A DNA stretch of 64,000 nucleotides from Mya arenaria (Eukaryota > Mollusca > Bivalvia > Myida > Myidae): positions 36,279,756 to 36,343,755 of the forward strand of contig NC_069135.1 in assembly GCF_026914265.1 (NCBI RefSeq), in the 5' to 3' direction. The stretch's first letter is position 1; each line of letters opens with the position of its first letter. The notes beneath the pieces are model-generated. The model ran no database searches, was not told where the DNA came from, and was given only the letters and a program-made list of their open reading frames with translations. This document shows, piece after piece, positions 10,321-22,962 of this stretch. A program made the translations under genes and the position numbers.

Positions 10321-12415
10321 TTGCAATGGATTGGGTATGGACTTGGAGCCTTTATCTCTTAAAAATCAAAGCGCTTAAAGCATTGAATGGCTTTCGGCCT
10401 GCAACGTTTTGTGAGAATAGTCATGTAATTGTAAAACATAGTTATTAACATAAAAATCTAAAGATAGTATATGCTCGCTCATAATTTCCTTTGGAAAAAC
10501 TTATAGAGTTTTATGTTGATTCTCAATTAGATCATGTAGTATAAGTCACTTGAAATGTGTAATACGTCAAATATATACGTATACGGTATGGAATAATTCT
10601 CAATATCATATAAAACTTTGTTTTCAAAAATAATGCACTGCCACGGATAAAGCATTTAGGAATTTTAGTAAAATCTACTCTACAATTGGAACTTGACATA
10701 GGCGTATTAAGTTTACTTCCAGGATATGCCAGCCTAACCAAATGCACCCCAACAAAATGCATTGGACATATTAATTAGGTTTATGTTTAAGGCTTCCTTC
10801 TACAACGACAAATACCTCTGGATCGAACAACCCAAATCATATTTATTCCCTGTATGTTTGATGTATATGTATCGAAAAAATGCCCTCAACCTATGTCACA
10901 AAATGAACAGATTACTCATATATATCAGTGGTTTTTAAGTATGCATATGCATTATACTACATGCTCAAGACTTTGGTCTGAAATTACTAAGAAAAACTGA
11001 GGAATATTCACACACTTTCTGTTTCATTCGGCATTACATGACTATGACACAAACTGTAGCAGGTCGATAGCCTGTCAATGCTTTACGCGATTTGATTTGA
11101 ATGGTAAAGGTGTATAATATGCATTTAGTACTGGTTAAAGGTTGTTAATATGTACTTACACAAGAGAATGGTCTTACGCGACACTCATTTAACAAACACA
11201 AGGACAAACTATCAATCTCAATAAAAATATCAAGTAAGAGCGATTGAAGCAATATAAAACATAGAAAATATTCTTATGAATGAACCTCAATAACCAAATA
11301 TAAACTGATTGTAGGATAAAATGAAGTATTATAATTTCATTTAAAACATTATGGTTTGATATCTTACGCCTAAATAGCATTTAATTGCATCATAATACGA
11401 TCCATATTTTTTCCGGGTTTTAACAAGTTCTCAGAGTTTATTTCCGGGAAATAAACCTGTCTGAATGCGATGACCCAGATTCTATTCTTAACTGCAAAGT
11501 ACATGAAGATATTATCAGATCTCGGCCTTACATTTATTTGATTCAGTACGCATTCACTTAGAAACTATTTGCAGATTCTGCTTTTTATATTGCGTTCTAT
11601 AACTCGCCGATATTGAAATAATTGCTTTTCGTACAATTTTAATCGCGTTATATTACGTAAAACGCAGCTTATTCGAACTATATTAACCGCATAACAAAGA
11701 TTGAAAACACCGAACAGCGCATTTTTTAGCTAGCTAATTAATATGCCGAACGCAGTCCGTAGCAATTGAAGAAGATTGCTTACTAAGTATTTTCGACGTA
11801 ACTTTTAAAGTTAATTAGGTTGTTGACCAACGCAGTTCTAACTGCGTTGGGGTTGATACGCCCGTGCGCGCATTAATTCGCCAAAAGTTAAAAATGTTAT
11901 GTCGATCTGCCGATGCGATTTCCGAGATACGGTTGTAAAAGTCTGCAGGCCTAGCGGCTTACAGCCTAACAACACTCTTTTATAACACAAAATAAATGTT
12001 TTTCATACCTTTCCCTTAAATAAAACAAATGAAATTTATGTACAAAGGGTTAATATGTGCGCGTGGTCAAGAGGATTTCACAGTTGCTAAATTAAAAAGT
12101 GGACATACAAATGCAGTAAACATTTTTTTAGAGGAAAAGGACCTTCTGAGGATCATCCAGACCCTAAGCTTGCAACATAATTATACAAATACATCAGAAA
12201 TTTGAAAACTAAATGTAATTATGCCAGATAGATTAAAAACTATTTTCGTGTTTTTTTTGCTTCTATTTATAGAAACCTTATATCTAAATAAGTATTGATA
12301 TAACATACATTGTGGTATTAGATAAGGAACAATTTTACTAGATCTATTGAAGGTGATTATTACGACAGGTTGATAAATATTCCCAAAACAGATAGGCCAG
12401 AAACACTTAGAGCTT
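10321..12415. other. AT-rich DNA unique to copy A; nothing recognised
   Basis: No coding, RNA or transposon signature found. In copy B the same interval (between homologous points 10320/57775 and 12418/61938) is occupied by the tyrosine-recombinase relic instead. Confidence 0.5.
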
Positions 12416-12902
12416 CATCTGTATCAAAGAATACATTGAAGTTTCAAGGCCCTTTTGAAGTATGAGTGTGTGACAAACAGCCGTTCACCTTACTGCAGAA
12501 ACACACAATATTCTTATTGATCCAGTCTTGCAGGAAATATGCCATATGTGTGTATGCATATACATGATAACTTATATAATTAAGGAAGACAATTACGTGT
12601 GAACATTCTTACTCTTGTGTTTCATTAATCCAAATAAAATAAAATTTAAATGCAGCGACCAGCTGTGAACCTGATTCCACTCGAGAGAGTTAAAAAAAGA
12701 GATAGGGGAAAATACTGTAGAACAAAGATAATATATGTCGTTTGAGCAGCTTCTGAATGATGTTAATCTATTTAAATCTTACACTGGCACCACCAATCAT
12801 CAATTAATCATTTATACATATCCCTTTAAATTGTTTAAAGAGTTTACATTTTTCGGTAAAGGAATCTGTATTCTTTGTACACAAATAATGCAACTTTGAA
12901 AT

Positions 12903-13110
12903 GTATTATGGACATTCCAGTTCTGGATATTTAACATTTCTGTCGGATGTGGATAAAGGGAGCAAGAGTGACAGTGACATGGTCATAGCCTCACAGCTTG
13001 TGCACTTCTTAAAGCCAGGCGAATTAGTAATTGCATATGGGGTATTTTAGACATCCTTCATTAAAACAAAGTGTTATTGCACATTTGACCATTTAAAGCG
13101 GCATGCAGTG
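12903..13110 (+). pseudogene. DDE transposase fragment, broken (copy A)
   Basis: Nucleotide counterpart of 62420-62638. It keeps the region for FLSDVDKGSKSDSDMVIAS, but an in-frame TAG follows the AYGVF equivalent and other changes are present. A short eukaryotic DDE-transposase remnant; not functional. Confidence 0.5.
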
Positions 13111-14075
13111 AATGATTGAAATTAAATAAATACACTATGTAACGAAACACAAGAATGTATATATAACTATATTTTAATATTTGTATTGACAACACATCGA
13201 TGTTTATATATATAATTGTACTATGTGTGTACAATATATGTTACAGACTTTTCTGTATAAATCATGACATTGCTTACTGTTTTTCATTTATTTATTTAAA
13301 GGTCATCTGGCATAATCCGTCATCAACCGGCACTATAATGACCTTGCCTTCCCCAGCTGTTATACAGACACTGCATCTGAAAAAAAAATCCAATTAATTT
13401 CTTAATCATAAAACATCGAAACCTATTTTATACATTAAGTACCTGGTTACATATCATCTACTTAGTATTCACAAATACACATTAGGACACACAGACAAGA
13501 TCCGTTGTATGATAAGACAGAGATAGTGTACCTATTTCTGACCAACTGATATATATCCATTTCATATGTGTGTTTACCTTAATTCTGGGCTAGAAACAAT
13601 ATTACATTTTATTTAAGAATTTTAATGCAGCTGTTAGACTAAATATTTTATGTTAAACCTAAAAATCATTACAATAGTATACGTTTTCTTAAATGTAAAC
13701 GTATATACATGGATTGCATTTGCTTACCTGTTAATTGGTTCTGGTCTTTCCCCAGATGAAGTTAAACCTCAGCAGCACTGTGTCCATTATTTAATTCAAC
13801 AATTAAATTCTGAGAGAACTTTGCACCAGGAAGATCATTCATGGTGAATGTTACTGTAAAAACCTTATCAGAATAAGCCATTTTTTACATTTCTTTGTAC
13901 TACCTTCCTGGAAATTTTGTATCACGTGGTACACATAGCAGAAAGCAATGACGAAGTAAATCCCTCTTCTTTGTAAGAAATAAATAATTAAAATATGCAT
14001 GAGTTGTTAAAATAACAATAGCAAAAAACATTGGCAAATTTAACAGCCGACACGAACAATAACTGTCACGTGATT

Positions 14076-14287
14076 TGTTATGAAATTGGGTGGATAGTGT
14101 ATATAAACACAATTCAATGTTTTATACTTAAATAACGATATACATCTCATGATAGTAAACACAACTATGTTATGTACAAAACAATGCAGCAGTAGTAAGA
14201 ATAACATTAGACAGTAGGTGGAGCTTAATATTCATAAGCAGCTCTGAGTTATCATGGTTACATTTTATATGAATGGAATACCAAACA
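14076..14287 (-). repeat. 3' LTR of the gypsy-like element
   Basis: A 212-bp segment that on the minus strand starts TGTTTGG and ends CATAACA, giving the expected TGT...ACA ends. The purine tract GAGGGAGA lies immediately upstream, as expected for plus-strand priming. The copy B counterpart is 63688-63899, of identical length. Confidence 0.85.
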
Positions 14288-14829
14288 TCTCCCTCAAAAA
14301 ATGTTAACCTAAGGTTCACATATTAGAGACATCACTCATGACATTTTTCAGAAGTTCTAATCTAAACATAAATGAAACTGTCAGTTAAAATATTTCTTAA
14401 TTAGAGATTATAACGTCTTATCTGAGACTCTTGAACTTAATCTGAATGTCATTACTTCTAACATTAAACATAGTTCCCATATCGCTGTGGTGCTTGAACT
14501 TCCCTCCCAGATCGAGTTACGTATGTTACTGGAGATTGTGTTTTATCTCTCTGTTCACCCGGAGTTTCCCTGGAATTGAAAAGAACATTGACACCATTTT
14601 CACTTTGTTTTTCGTTTGATTTGTCAGGCTCACGAAAATCACTGTTCGGAATTTGTTGCAAATGCCATCGATTTCTTGTATATGTTTTATTTTCTTTATC
14701 TACATCGTATGATCTTCTCTCTTGGAATGGAATCGTAATAGTTCCTTCTTTTTCCCATTTCTTCTCATTGTCTAGTTATATTCTGACCTTTTGACCTTCA
14801 TTCAATAATGGCAATGCACGTGCAGAATA

Positions 14830-15677
14830 TCTATTGTTGTAGAAATATTCGCAAGTTTGTTTTGTCTTTATTGTTGTTTCTTTGAACAATTGACCGTCTA
14901 GGCGATTTTGGTCTAGTGGTTTCTGGCATACATGGAAGAAACGTGCGAACATTCCTGCCTATCATCAGCTGATTAGGACTAAATCCTGTTGCTATTATTG
15001 GCGTTTTCCGATACGTTTGAAGTGCTCTGATAACATCAGTTTGTCTCAAAATACCCTTCGCTAATTTTACCCAAGCTTCGGCTTGAGAATTTCCTTGCGG
15101 ATATCTTGTGGATGAAGATGAATGTTTCATATTATGTTTTTCCATAAACTTTGTGAATTTATCAGATGTGAAGGGTGTACCGTTATCGGTCACTAGCTGT
15201 GTGGCGTCGCCCCAATGTAAGAACATGTTTGAGATTTTTCCCCACCACGTTATCACTTGTTGCTCTCGGTAAGTATCCCGTCTTAAGATAACGTGAATAA
15301 TAATCCATTACTACCAGAAACTGTTTATTGTCAACTACGTTGTCTGCGGCAATTTTCTTCCATAGCCCATTAGGCAAAGGCATTGTTTTCAATGGTTCAC
15401 GTCCTGGTGTTGGCTTAATTTCTTGGCATGTTTGACAGTTTTGAATTAACTTCACAATGTCTTTGGATATTTTTGGCCACCAAACTGTTAGGCCAGCTAG
15501 GATCTTACTTTTAGTAATTCCCATGTGACTTGTATGCAATTGTAAAATTTCTTCGTGAAATTTGCCTGGTACAACAATTCTACTCCTGTTCAACAGTAAA
15601 CCTTTGGTCACAGAATAATCATTTCTTAATGGAAAGTACGGCTCTAATTCCTGTGTAAGTTTTCCTTTTCCGGCCAT
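14830..15677 (-). pseudogene. Integrase domain, frameshifted
   Basis: Two overlapping frames carry an H2C2 zinc-binding region (LHTSHMG, NCQTCQE) and then the DDE core: the first Asp in VVMDYYSRY, the second in LVTDNGTPFTSDKF, the Glu in PQGNSQAEAWVKLAK. A frameshift near 15183-15256 separates the first Asp from the other two. All three catalytic residues remain recognisable. No intact polyprotein exists here. Confidence 0.88.
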
Positions 15678-15799
15678 CCATGCTTTGTGTACGTACTAAC
15701 CTTTTGAATATTTTCATCATTTTGTTGTGACTGTTGTATTTGCTGTAGAGGAATATTTTCAGTGACCATTTCTATATATGTATTCACTTTATTCTTAAA

Positions 15800-17420
15800 A
15801 GTTTGATCAAATTCATTTAATGGAGACCTGGAAAGGGTATGTGACACAACCATTTCTTTGCCCGGTATATAACTGCATATTGTATTAAACTTTCTCATTC
15901 GCATGTGAAGCCTCTGACATCTTAAAGGTGCTTGGTCAATGATCTGATTGTTAATAAGCGATATCAGCGGTTTGTGATCTGTCAATAGAAGAAAAGAATC
16001 CAGCCCTAACTATATTTTTCAAACCTTTCGCATGCCCATACAGAGGCGGTCATTTCTTTCTCAATTTGCGCGTATCTCTTTTTTTTACATCGGACAACAT
16101 TCTCGAACAATACGCTACCGACTTGAGATTCGAACCTTCTTTAACGAAAAGTGTTCCACCTAATCCGTAACTACTGCTATCAGCGCTAACAACTTAAGGT
16201 TTCGATCTTTCATAATACGCTAAAGTCGGCGCGTTTGTCAGCAAAACTTTAATAGTTTGGAAGGCTTTTTCATGCCGAGCGCCACATTGCCGAACTGATT
16301 TTGACTTCAACAATTCAGTCATAGGGCTCATGACTGTAGACAAATTTGGAGTGTACATTCCTAAATATTTAATCATCCCTATCACGCGTCTCAATTCCGC
16401 GACATTGTTTGGCGTACTAAGGTATTTTACTGCTTGGACCTTTTTTGGATTAACACTGACCCCTTTATATAATAAATATATGGCCAAAATATTCAATTTT
16501 GGACTGTCTGAACAAACATTTGTTTTTGTTTTATTTTAGTTCCGAATTTTCGATCCTTTGTAGGACTTTACTCAAATATTTATCATGCTCCTTTACGTCT
16601 TTACCATAGACGACAATGTCATCCATAATGGCATCAACACCTGGCAGACCATCTAAAAGCTCAGACAATTTTCTTTGAAATATTTCAGGAGGTGACATGA
16701 TCCCAAACGGAACACGTTTGAACGCATATCGACCAAATGGCGTTTTAAATGTCGTCGATCGCGAGCTATTGTCGTCGGTAACTGATAGAAACCATTCGCT
16801 GCATATTACTTTAAAAAGACTGTCATGTTCAAAAGTTTCGGTGAAATACAGTCAAGATTTGGTATCTTAAAGCGTTCACGTTTTACGGATTTGTTTCACT
16901 TTGTTAGATCGACACAAATTCTTACATTTGCATTCGGCTTAACTACTGGTACCATCGGTGCACACCAGTCAGTCTGTTGCATTACACCGTCATTAAGCAT
17001 TTCATTAAGTGCCTTTTCACACTTCTGCAAGGGTGGAAATGGTACGCAGCACGCTCTATTCTCACTGTACGGCTGTGCATCTGGTTTGAGCTCTATTCTA
17101 ACAGGCTCGCATTTCATGGTTCCCGCGGTTCCAAATATGCTTTGTGAAAGTTTACCTAGACGTTGTACTAAATGCATAGCCTTCGCGGCTCCTCTACTAA
17201 GTAGACTATTTTGATAGTTTCCAGCGACCGCGAACACGCGAAACAGAAACTTTTTCCCATCATGATCAGCAATGAAGTAACTCTTACAAACAATTTTACC
17301 ACCAGGACCACGAAGAACCGAAGATGAATGCTTTAGCGCTGGGCGCTTTTTCAATGATTTGAATGTTGACTCAGAAATGACTGTAGCGTCTGCCCCAGTA
17401 TCAATTTATATACAATATTT
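15800..17420 (-). pseudogene. Protease-RT-RNase H region, broken
   Basis: A DTGAD aspartic-protease motif lies near 17390-17405 in a frame different from its upstream neighbour. The RT begins around CVDLTK (16900), has a MDD active-site remnant near 16610-16620, and continues to 16194. RNase H sequence (TDHKPL, then YIPGKEMVVSHTLSR) lies at 15800-15985. Several stops and shifts separate the pieces. Confidence 0.85.
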
Positions 17421-17562
17421 GAATTACAAATTGTCAATTTGATTTTCCATTGATCTTCTTCGTGCGTGTCACAGATAATGGAATCTAAATAGTACTCACT
17501 GTTTTTGTCATTGTTTTCGTTGTCGCTTGTAAAATCCATATTTGATACAACGTAATATTCAC

Positions 17563-18310
17563 TTACACTTTTGCAGCACACTGCAAAATGATTAATTTCC
17601 CACACTTCCGGCATTTCTGGGACTTCGCTGGGCATTTTCCCGTCAAACCGTGCCTACGGTTACAACGAGTACACTGTGTTATTGTGAAAGCTTCATCATG
17701 TCGTTGACGTCGATAACACTGTTTGGTTTTCGGCTGGCGAAGCCCGCCACCAGACTTGAATTTGACTCCTATAAGCTCATCCAATTTGGCAGGTCCATTC
17801 GATTGTGCTCGAACCTGTCCCTTAACCAGTTCGCTCTGTCTTGCCATCGAGACGGCTTTTTCCAATGTTAGATCACATTCTAACTGCATTTTCTCTGACA
17901 TTTGTTTGTCGAGAATTCCGACCACTATGCAATCACGTATTAATTTTGTTCTGATTTTACGGCAGCGTTGAATTCGCAGCTCTCAGCTAACTCGTACAGA
18001 CTCCTGATGAAAGATTCGACCGATTCGCCTTTTGTTTGTTTTCGGGAATGAAACTTTGCTCTTTCATGAATAATGTTATTTTTCGGTGTGAAATGTCCGT
18101 TAAATTATTCCAATACGGTATCAAATTTCTTATAATCCTCTGCCGAAAGTCCAAAACTTTTAAATAAGTGTTCAGCGTCTTTCCCCATAGAGTAGACAAA
18201 CATGAAATTTGCACCTCTTCTTTCTCTATGTGCAATTTTGTTGATGTCCTATAACGTTGAAACCGATCTCTCCAATCTTCCCATTTAGTTGGTGATGAAA
18301 GGTCAAAATT
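17563..18310 (-). pseudogene. Gag with zinc-knuckle-like cysteines, truncated
   Basis: The frame starting KWEDWRDRFQRY (18280) is typical of invertebrate gypsy gag. A second frame ends with a Cys/His-rich cluster (CTRCNRRHG, then KCPAKSQKCRKCGK). A true ATG is not present at the 5' edge. The first candidate codon is TTG at the junction with flanking DNA, so the N-terminus is lost. Confidence 0.75.
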
Positions 18311-20135
18311 CCCCGCCAATTTAGGTCGTTTAAAATAGTGTTGTTTATAGATAAAAAAATAAAAGTGTCAGCGGCTGCCATCGAATGAGTAGACACAAAT
18401 ATCTGTAAAGTATGTGTGAGATTTTTTTTATAACATTTTATGGTTTAATATCAAATAACAGTGCACTAAGTGCAATTGGTGAAATTGAAAGTAAAATTTC
18501 TAAGTTGACACCGGTGACCTAGTTTCACAAGCTTGGTCGGTGTTGTTTTTGGATTTTAAGTCACAAAATGGTTTGGAAATACTTGTCATTGAGTCAATGT
18601 TAATCTTGTTTATTCTAGATTACATTTTTTTCATGTTTTGGTTCATATTAGAGTAAAAACAATGAAAGAGTTGAACACATGTGTCAATGACATCTACTAA
18701 TGCCAGGAGTTGTGTGCAAAACATTTAGATAAAACAACACGGAAAACTATTTTGAACAAGTCCATTTCAATTTGTAATGAACTTGATATTTTACTATAAA
18801 TGAGATTTGTTGTTGTAACCAAGGAATACTCTGTAAAATGAAAAATAAGCAAGCAAGAAGTATAGATGCCCTGTGAACGCATGTATACACAAATTGGCGG
18901 AGTTGGGAGAAGTAGAAAATATCCAATACATAATTAAGGATTTCTCTGTTACTATCATTGGTACATAAAGTTAAGTCACATGCTAGATTTATTTTGCTAT
19001 GTGATTTTAATGTACTGACGTGGTAATTTGATGCAAGATTTGAATTTGAAATGGATTTGGTGAACATCCCATGGTAAATATCCCGGTCCGAAAATATCCG
19101 GACTTAGCATGGATCGGGTTACACACAACTAGGACCCCGCAATGTAAAGGTTATTAAAACTCAAATCTAGGACATTTTCCAATATTGAAATAACTGAAAC
19201 AATGCTTAGAAAATGTATTGTATTGTTTTAATACAGTGCAATTTTTGTGTATTTTAAAGCTGAAATTCTCCTTCTCTTTTTTCAATTTAATATGGGTCAG
19301 TTTTTAAGTGTTCTGCATTCACTTTTGCTTTAGCATACCCTTAAAGCTAAACAAATGTCTTGCTGAGTGATATTCAATGTATTTTTGATAAAAACGTGTA
19401 GTTTATACATGTAAACATGTTTTATAGTCAATTTCATTGATGTTTTATATGCACAGTATGTAAGATTTATACTGTGTGTTTAATTAGAACTTTGAAACTT
19501 TGAGTGTATTAAAACATGCATTAATGGCAGATTTAAAATGTCAAGTAAATGATATAAATTGTCAATGTTTTTATGTTGTTCTCTGATTTTCACCTTTTAA
19601 GAGTATGTTTTGTGACCTTTATTCTCTTTCTTTTTTCGACCACCCGGTGGACAATTTTTTCTCAAAAATTCTTGTAAACCAAAAAATAAAAATAGAGTGA
19701 TCTTATGAGACGATAGTAGATCACTGTAAATCTTTTACCATTCACCTATCATTAAATATTTTGGGGTTTACAGCTATTAAATTCTCAGTTACTATCTTGT
19801 TATCAGTAAGTAATATTTTCCAAAAATACATTATTTAGTAAGTAGTTAAAGTAAAAGTTATGCTTGTTAGAAATGTGTATGTATCGATTTTGAATAAGAG
19901 TGTCACTTCAAGTCGGCTAGACATCTATGTGTTAACATACAACGTATGCAAAAACATATGAAGGGACCGTGACTTCATACCCTGACTTATAATAAACATC
20001 ACTGTAAAACTTCGTTCATACATGTATGCAATATGTTGTATGATGCACGCTTATGGTGTATGTTATTAACAAGTATAGATAATTCACCGTATCTTACCTC
20101 TATATTACCATTATCTTAATTTATCTTATCTTAAA
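18311..20135. other. Non-coding; continuation of the paralogous repeat, then intron
   Basis: 18311-18885 is the right half of the repeat split by the retroelement. 19690-19900 is a CTACCTTATGAG-family copy. No gene or RNA is supported in the remainder. Confidence 0.65.
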
Positions 20136-20301
20136 CAGTCGAAACTCGCTACATCAAACTATTTCGATGTTCTGGTTACGTCGAATCTGTTTCGATTTAT
20201 TTTCGGTTAAGTCGTACTCTCTTGTTTTGTTATATCGAATGTTTGTTATCTCGAAGTATTTCCCGAGGTCCAAGCGTCTTCGACATAGCGAGTTTTCACT
20301 G
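20136..20301. mobile_element. MITE, CAGTCGAAACTCGC TIR (pogo/Tigger-like ends)
   Basis: A 166-bp element with inverted ends CAGTCGAAACTCGCTACATC and the complement of GACATAGCGAGTTTTCACTG. The CAGT termini and AT-rich core resemble mariner/pogo-derived MITEs. It ends 33 bp before the galaxin exon at 20335, so it abuts the acceptor tract. Confidence 0.8.
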
Positions 20302-20334
20302 TATTACCTTTTTTCATTGTACTTTACCTTATAG

Positions 20335-20570
20335 CGAGCTTGTGCGGGCATCAGTATTTCGACCCTAACGTGGCGATATGTTGCCAGTGGTCGGTGACCA
20401 TGCGGGTTGCGGGCTTGCGGACGAAATGCTGCGGCACAACCGCGTTCGACCCGGACTCCCATAAGTGCTGCACAAATGACAACGTGGTGGAGAAGATCGC
20501 GGGGAAGAGGACGGTGTGCTGTGGAATGGAGCCAATGGACCCGCGGACCCACAAATGCTGTGGTCACACT
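20335..20570 (+). CDS. Galaxin-repeat exon (about 2.5 repeats)
   Basis: A 236-nt exon with acceptor TTACCTTATAG, incoming phase 1 (matching the linker exon at 8736) and donor ACT|GTAAGC, phase 0. It encodes about 78 residues: LCGHQYFDPNVAICC, then KCCGTTAFDPDSHKCC, then VCCGMEPMDPRTHKCCGHT. The CC-x(n)-CC modules match the giant exon. The frame is open throughout. It has higher GC than the flanking introns. Confidence 0.85.
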
Positions 20571-21309
20571 GTAAGCTCGATAAATTTTGTTATATACAGC
20601 TAAATGTAAACACATCTGAGCGCAGGGATCCAGCCATTTGTTACATTGTAGCAATACGTCGTAGTTGTAAAGTTGATGTCTTTCGCTATTAATATATTCT
20701 TCTAGTTATGCATTTAAGCTCGATTGAGCTGATAGCTAATAGAATCACCCTTGCGTCCGTATCCTGTGCAGAATCCAGTACTGTGTCCTTTGGTGTAGAT
20801 ATGAGATAGTACCCCTAGTGTGGATCAAACTCATGACCCCTTTCGTGAAAGGCGGACACATAAACCACTAGACCACTCTCACATTTCACCATGTCATTTG
20901 CTATTACTTGACTGTAATAGAACTTTCTAGCCATGACAGTAACTCTTTACTAATTTTGTAAATGAGTTGCCAAAGAAAAATAATTTAGAGACCGGTCATT
21001 ATCTTAACGAAGCCCACATTTTTCGTCCGAAGGCCACATATAGTAAGATAATATAATAAGTGGCCACGCTGCCAATGAGTAATAAGGCCACGGTACTAGA
21101 AATTTTTTATATCTGGCTCTTTAAGCCCTGGGACCATTATTGGCATTTTTGGGCTGTATCGACTTAATGGCAAAGTGGGCCATATGTTAATTTCTAAAGA
21201 TATGTATTTAATGACGTCGTTGACATAATTGCGTCCTGTAATCCAACTGTTCAACAAAGGTGAATGCATAAACTAAGTAATATCTAAAAATTAAAATAAG
21301 TATCGTTAA
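20571..21309. other. Intron with a SINE head
   Basis: No exon. A tRNA-like SINE head on the minus strand lies at about 20815-20885 (A-box region GTGGTCTAGTGGTTTA, B-box region GAGTTTGATCC). Confidence 0.55.
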
Positions 21310-21311
21310 AC

Positions 21312-21610
21312 CACTGTATTCCACTCCCGTGCAGTACGGCCGTATTCCACCCCGTGCAGTACGGCCGTATTCCACTCCCATGCAGAACGGCCGTACTCCA
21401 CTCCCGTGCAGTACGGCCGTATTCCACTCCCGTGCAGTACGGCCAAATTCCACTCCCGTGCAGTGCGACCGTATTCCATTCCCGTGCAGTACGGCCGCAT
21501 TCCACTCCCGTGCAGTACGGTCGCATTCCACTCCCGTGCAGTACGGCCGGATCCCACTCCCGTGCAGTACGGCCGTATGCCACTCCCGTGCAGTACGGAC
21601 GTATTCCACC
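21312..21610. repeat. 26-bp GC-rich minisatellite, about 11 copies
   Basis: The unit is GTATTCCACTCCCGTGCAGT plus ACGGCC. It contains a partial palindrome (GGCC junctions). Because 26 is not a multiple of three and the unit lacks stops in most readings, several overlapping 70-130 codon frames are open on both strands. None is a gene. Confidence 0.95.
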
Positions 21611-21873
21611 ATTGTGACTTTACGTCATAACAACTATCGTTGGGCGATGTTAAAATGACGTCATAAAACAAAATAGTGCGTCGTTAAAATGACATTTATT
21701 ATTATAACATGAGGCTTTTAAGCGATCTAACCAGTAATGTATATAATAAACGGTTATTAATACTGCGTTTTGATCCGGAATAACCCTATTAGACTATATT
21801 GGATACGCTTAAGTTGACAGCATTGTACCAACTGTTGAAAATGCTGAGCATTCAATGTAATACCAACATATGT

Positions 21874-22532
21874 CAGTGTGTGTATACCACGTGATAAATG
21901 AGGTCATATATGCTACGCCGGACGGCAAAAATGTGCTTAAAATGAAGACTTTAACCAAAGATAATTTTTCATTTACAAAACCATTTTAAATGAAAGAAAG
22001 GGCAGTCTATGCCGCTTAAAAAGTCTCGCATTTGTTTTATTTCCGAAATTTGATGAGTTCATTAGTTTCTTCAAACACTTTGACAAACTTGTTTCCAAAA
22101 TAGGGTTTTGACAGTGCTCCGTCAGACGGCCGTTATGTGAAGCGGTTTGTCGAAGTGTTTCAGAAAACTAAACTCGCAATCAAATTCTGGTTAAAGACCG
22201 AAAGTGGGGCTCCAGCGTAAGTGGCGTAGACTGCGCTTTGTTTCATTAAAAATCGTGGAAAAATAGTGAAGTTATCTATGCCGCTTAAAGAGCCACGCCT
22301 TCGTTTTAATTCCGGGGTTTGATTTGGTCATTAGTTTTATCAAACACTTCGACAAACTTTGTCCAAAACAATGTTTTGACAGTGTTCCGTCAGACGGCCG
22401 TATTGTGATGACAGTCTAAAGATAGTGCTGTAAAAGAAAAGTTATCTTTATTTTAAGTCTTCATTTAAAGCAGAATGTTGCATTCCGTCGAAGTATTTTT
22501 GACGCAATGTATCACGTGGTATACACACACTG
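21874..22532. mobile_element. TIR element, CAGTGTGTGTATACCACGTG family
   Basis: About 659 bp. The terminal inverted repeats begin CAGTGTGTGTATACCACGTG and extend imperfectly about 70 bp to ATGAAGAC. Inside are two direct copies of a 135-bp block (22006-22140 and 22272-22407), each containing GCCGCTTAAA and CGTCAGACGGCCGT. It has no transposase. A fragment with the same left terminus starts at 50539. Confidence 0.85.
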
Positions 22533-22880
22533 CTTTTACAAGGCGTACATTCCTTTCAAATGACTCTACTGATGGTCTGTGTACCGGATCGCTTTATTGA
22601 TATTCGAGTTGTTTAACTCTCAGATATTTATGCATTCCGAGATTTTCTGACATTGTTTAATTGCCGTAATTCATACTTTTATCCAAGATTGTTAGGAGAA
22701 GTGACTCAATTTATAAATCTGAACAAAAAATATTAGATTAAATGTCATTAAGTATTTACCGTCATGTGACACAAAAGCAGAAATTCATTCCAAGAAAGCT
22801 GCTGTGATTGATTGTAACGAGATGCTATTCTCTGTAAATGACAGCAATCAACAGTAGCTAATGATCTTACCACTATAAAG
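22533..22880. other. Intron, nothing recognised
   Basis: AT-rich, no motif beyond a weak acceptor (ACCACTATAAAG) before the next exon. Confidence 0.5.
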
Positions 22881-22962
22881 GTTCAACCTCTTGTGGCTGG
22901 GGAAGACACTCATTGCTGCGGGTACGAGAGCTACGACCCCATGGAGAGACTCTGCTGCAAAG
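22881..22962 (+). CDS. Short galaxin-repeat exon
   Basis: An 82-nt exon, phase 0 in and phase 1 out (AAAG|GTATGC). It encodes VQPLVAGEDTHCCGYESYD then PMERLCCKG, one A-to-B transition typical of the giant exon, where VQP, VAG and SYDP recur many times. The incoming phase matches the donor at 20570. The outgoing phase matches the acceptor at 23487. The acceptor is weak (CTATAAAG), so its inclusion rests mainly on phase and reading frame. Confidence 0.75.

Larger units (their letters stand above)
14076..18310 (-). mobile_element. Ty3/gypsy-like LTR retroelement, decayed, lacking the 5' LTR
   Basis: On the minus strand the order is gag, protease, reverse transcriptase, RNase H, integrase, 3' LTR, which is the Ty3/gypsy order. 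Every domain is interrupted by stops or frameshifts. The high-coordinate end passes straight from gag-like sequence into the flanking repeat at about 18311 with no LTR. Compared with the uninterrupted repeat at 9608, the insertion site has also lost about 12 bp. The 3' end is present in copy B (63688 onward), so the insertion predates the duplication. Confidence 0.9.

Noticed and set aside
20304..20654. 116-codon minus-strand frame opposite the galaxin exon at 20335
   Set aside because: A shadow frame in GC-richer exon sequence, with no domain features.
21208..21671. Six overlapping frames on both strands with VRPYSTPVQY-like or YCTGVEYGRT-like repeats
   Set aside because: All are products of the 26-bp minisatellite. 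Being open on both strands at once argues against any being coding.
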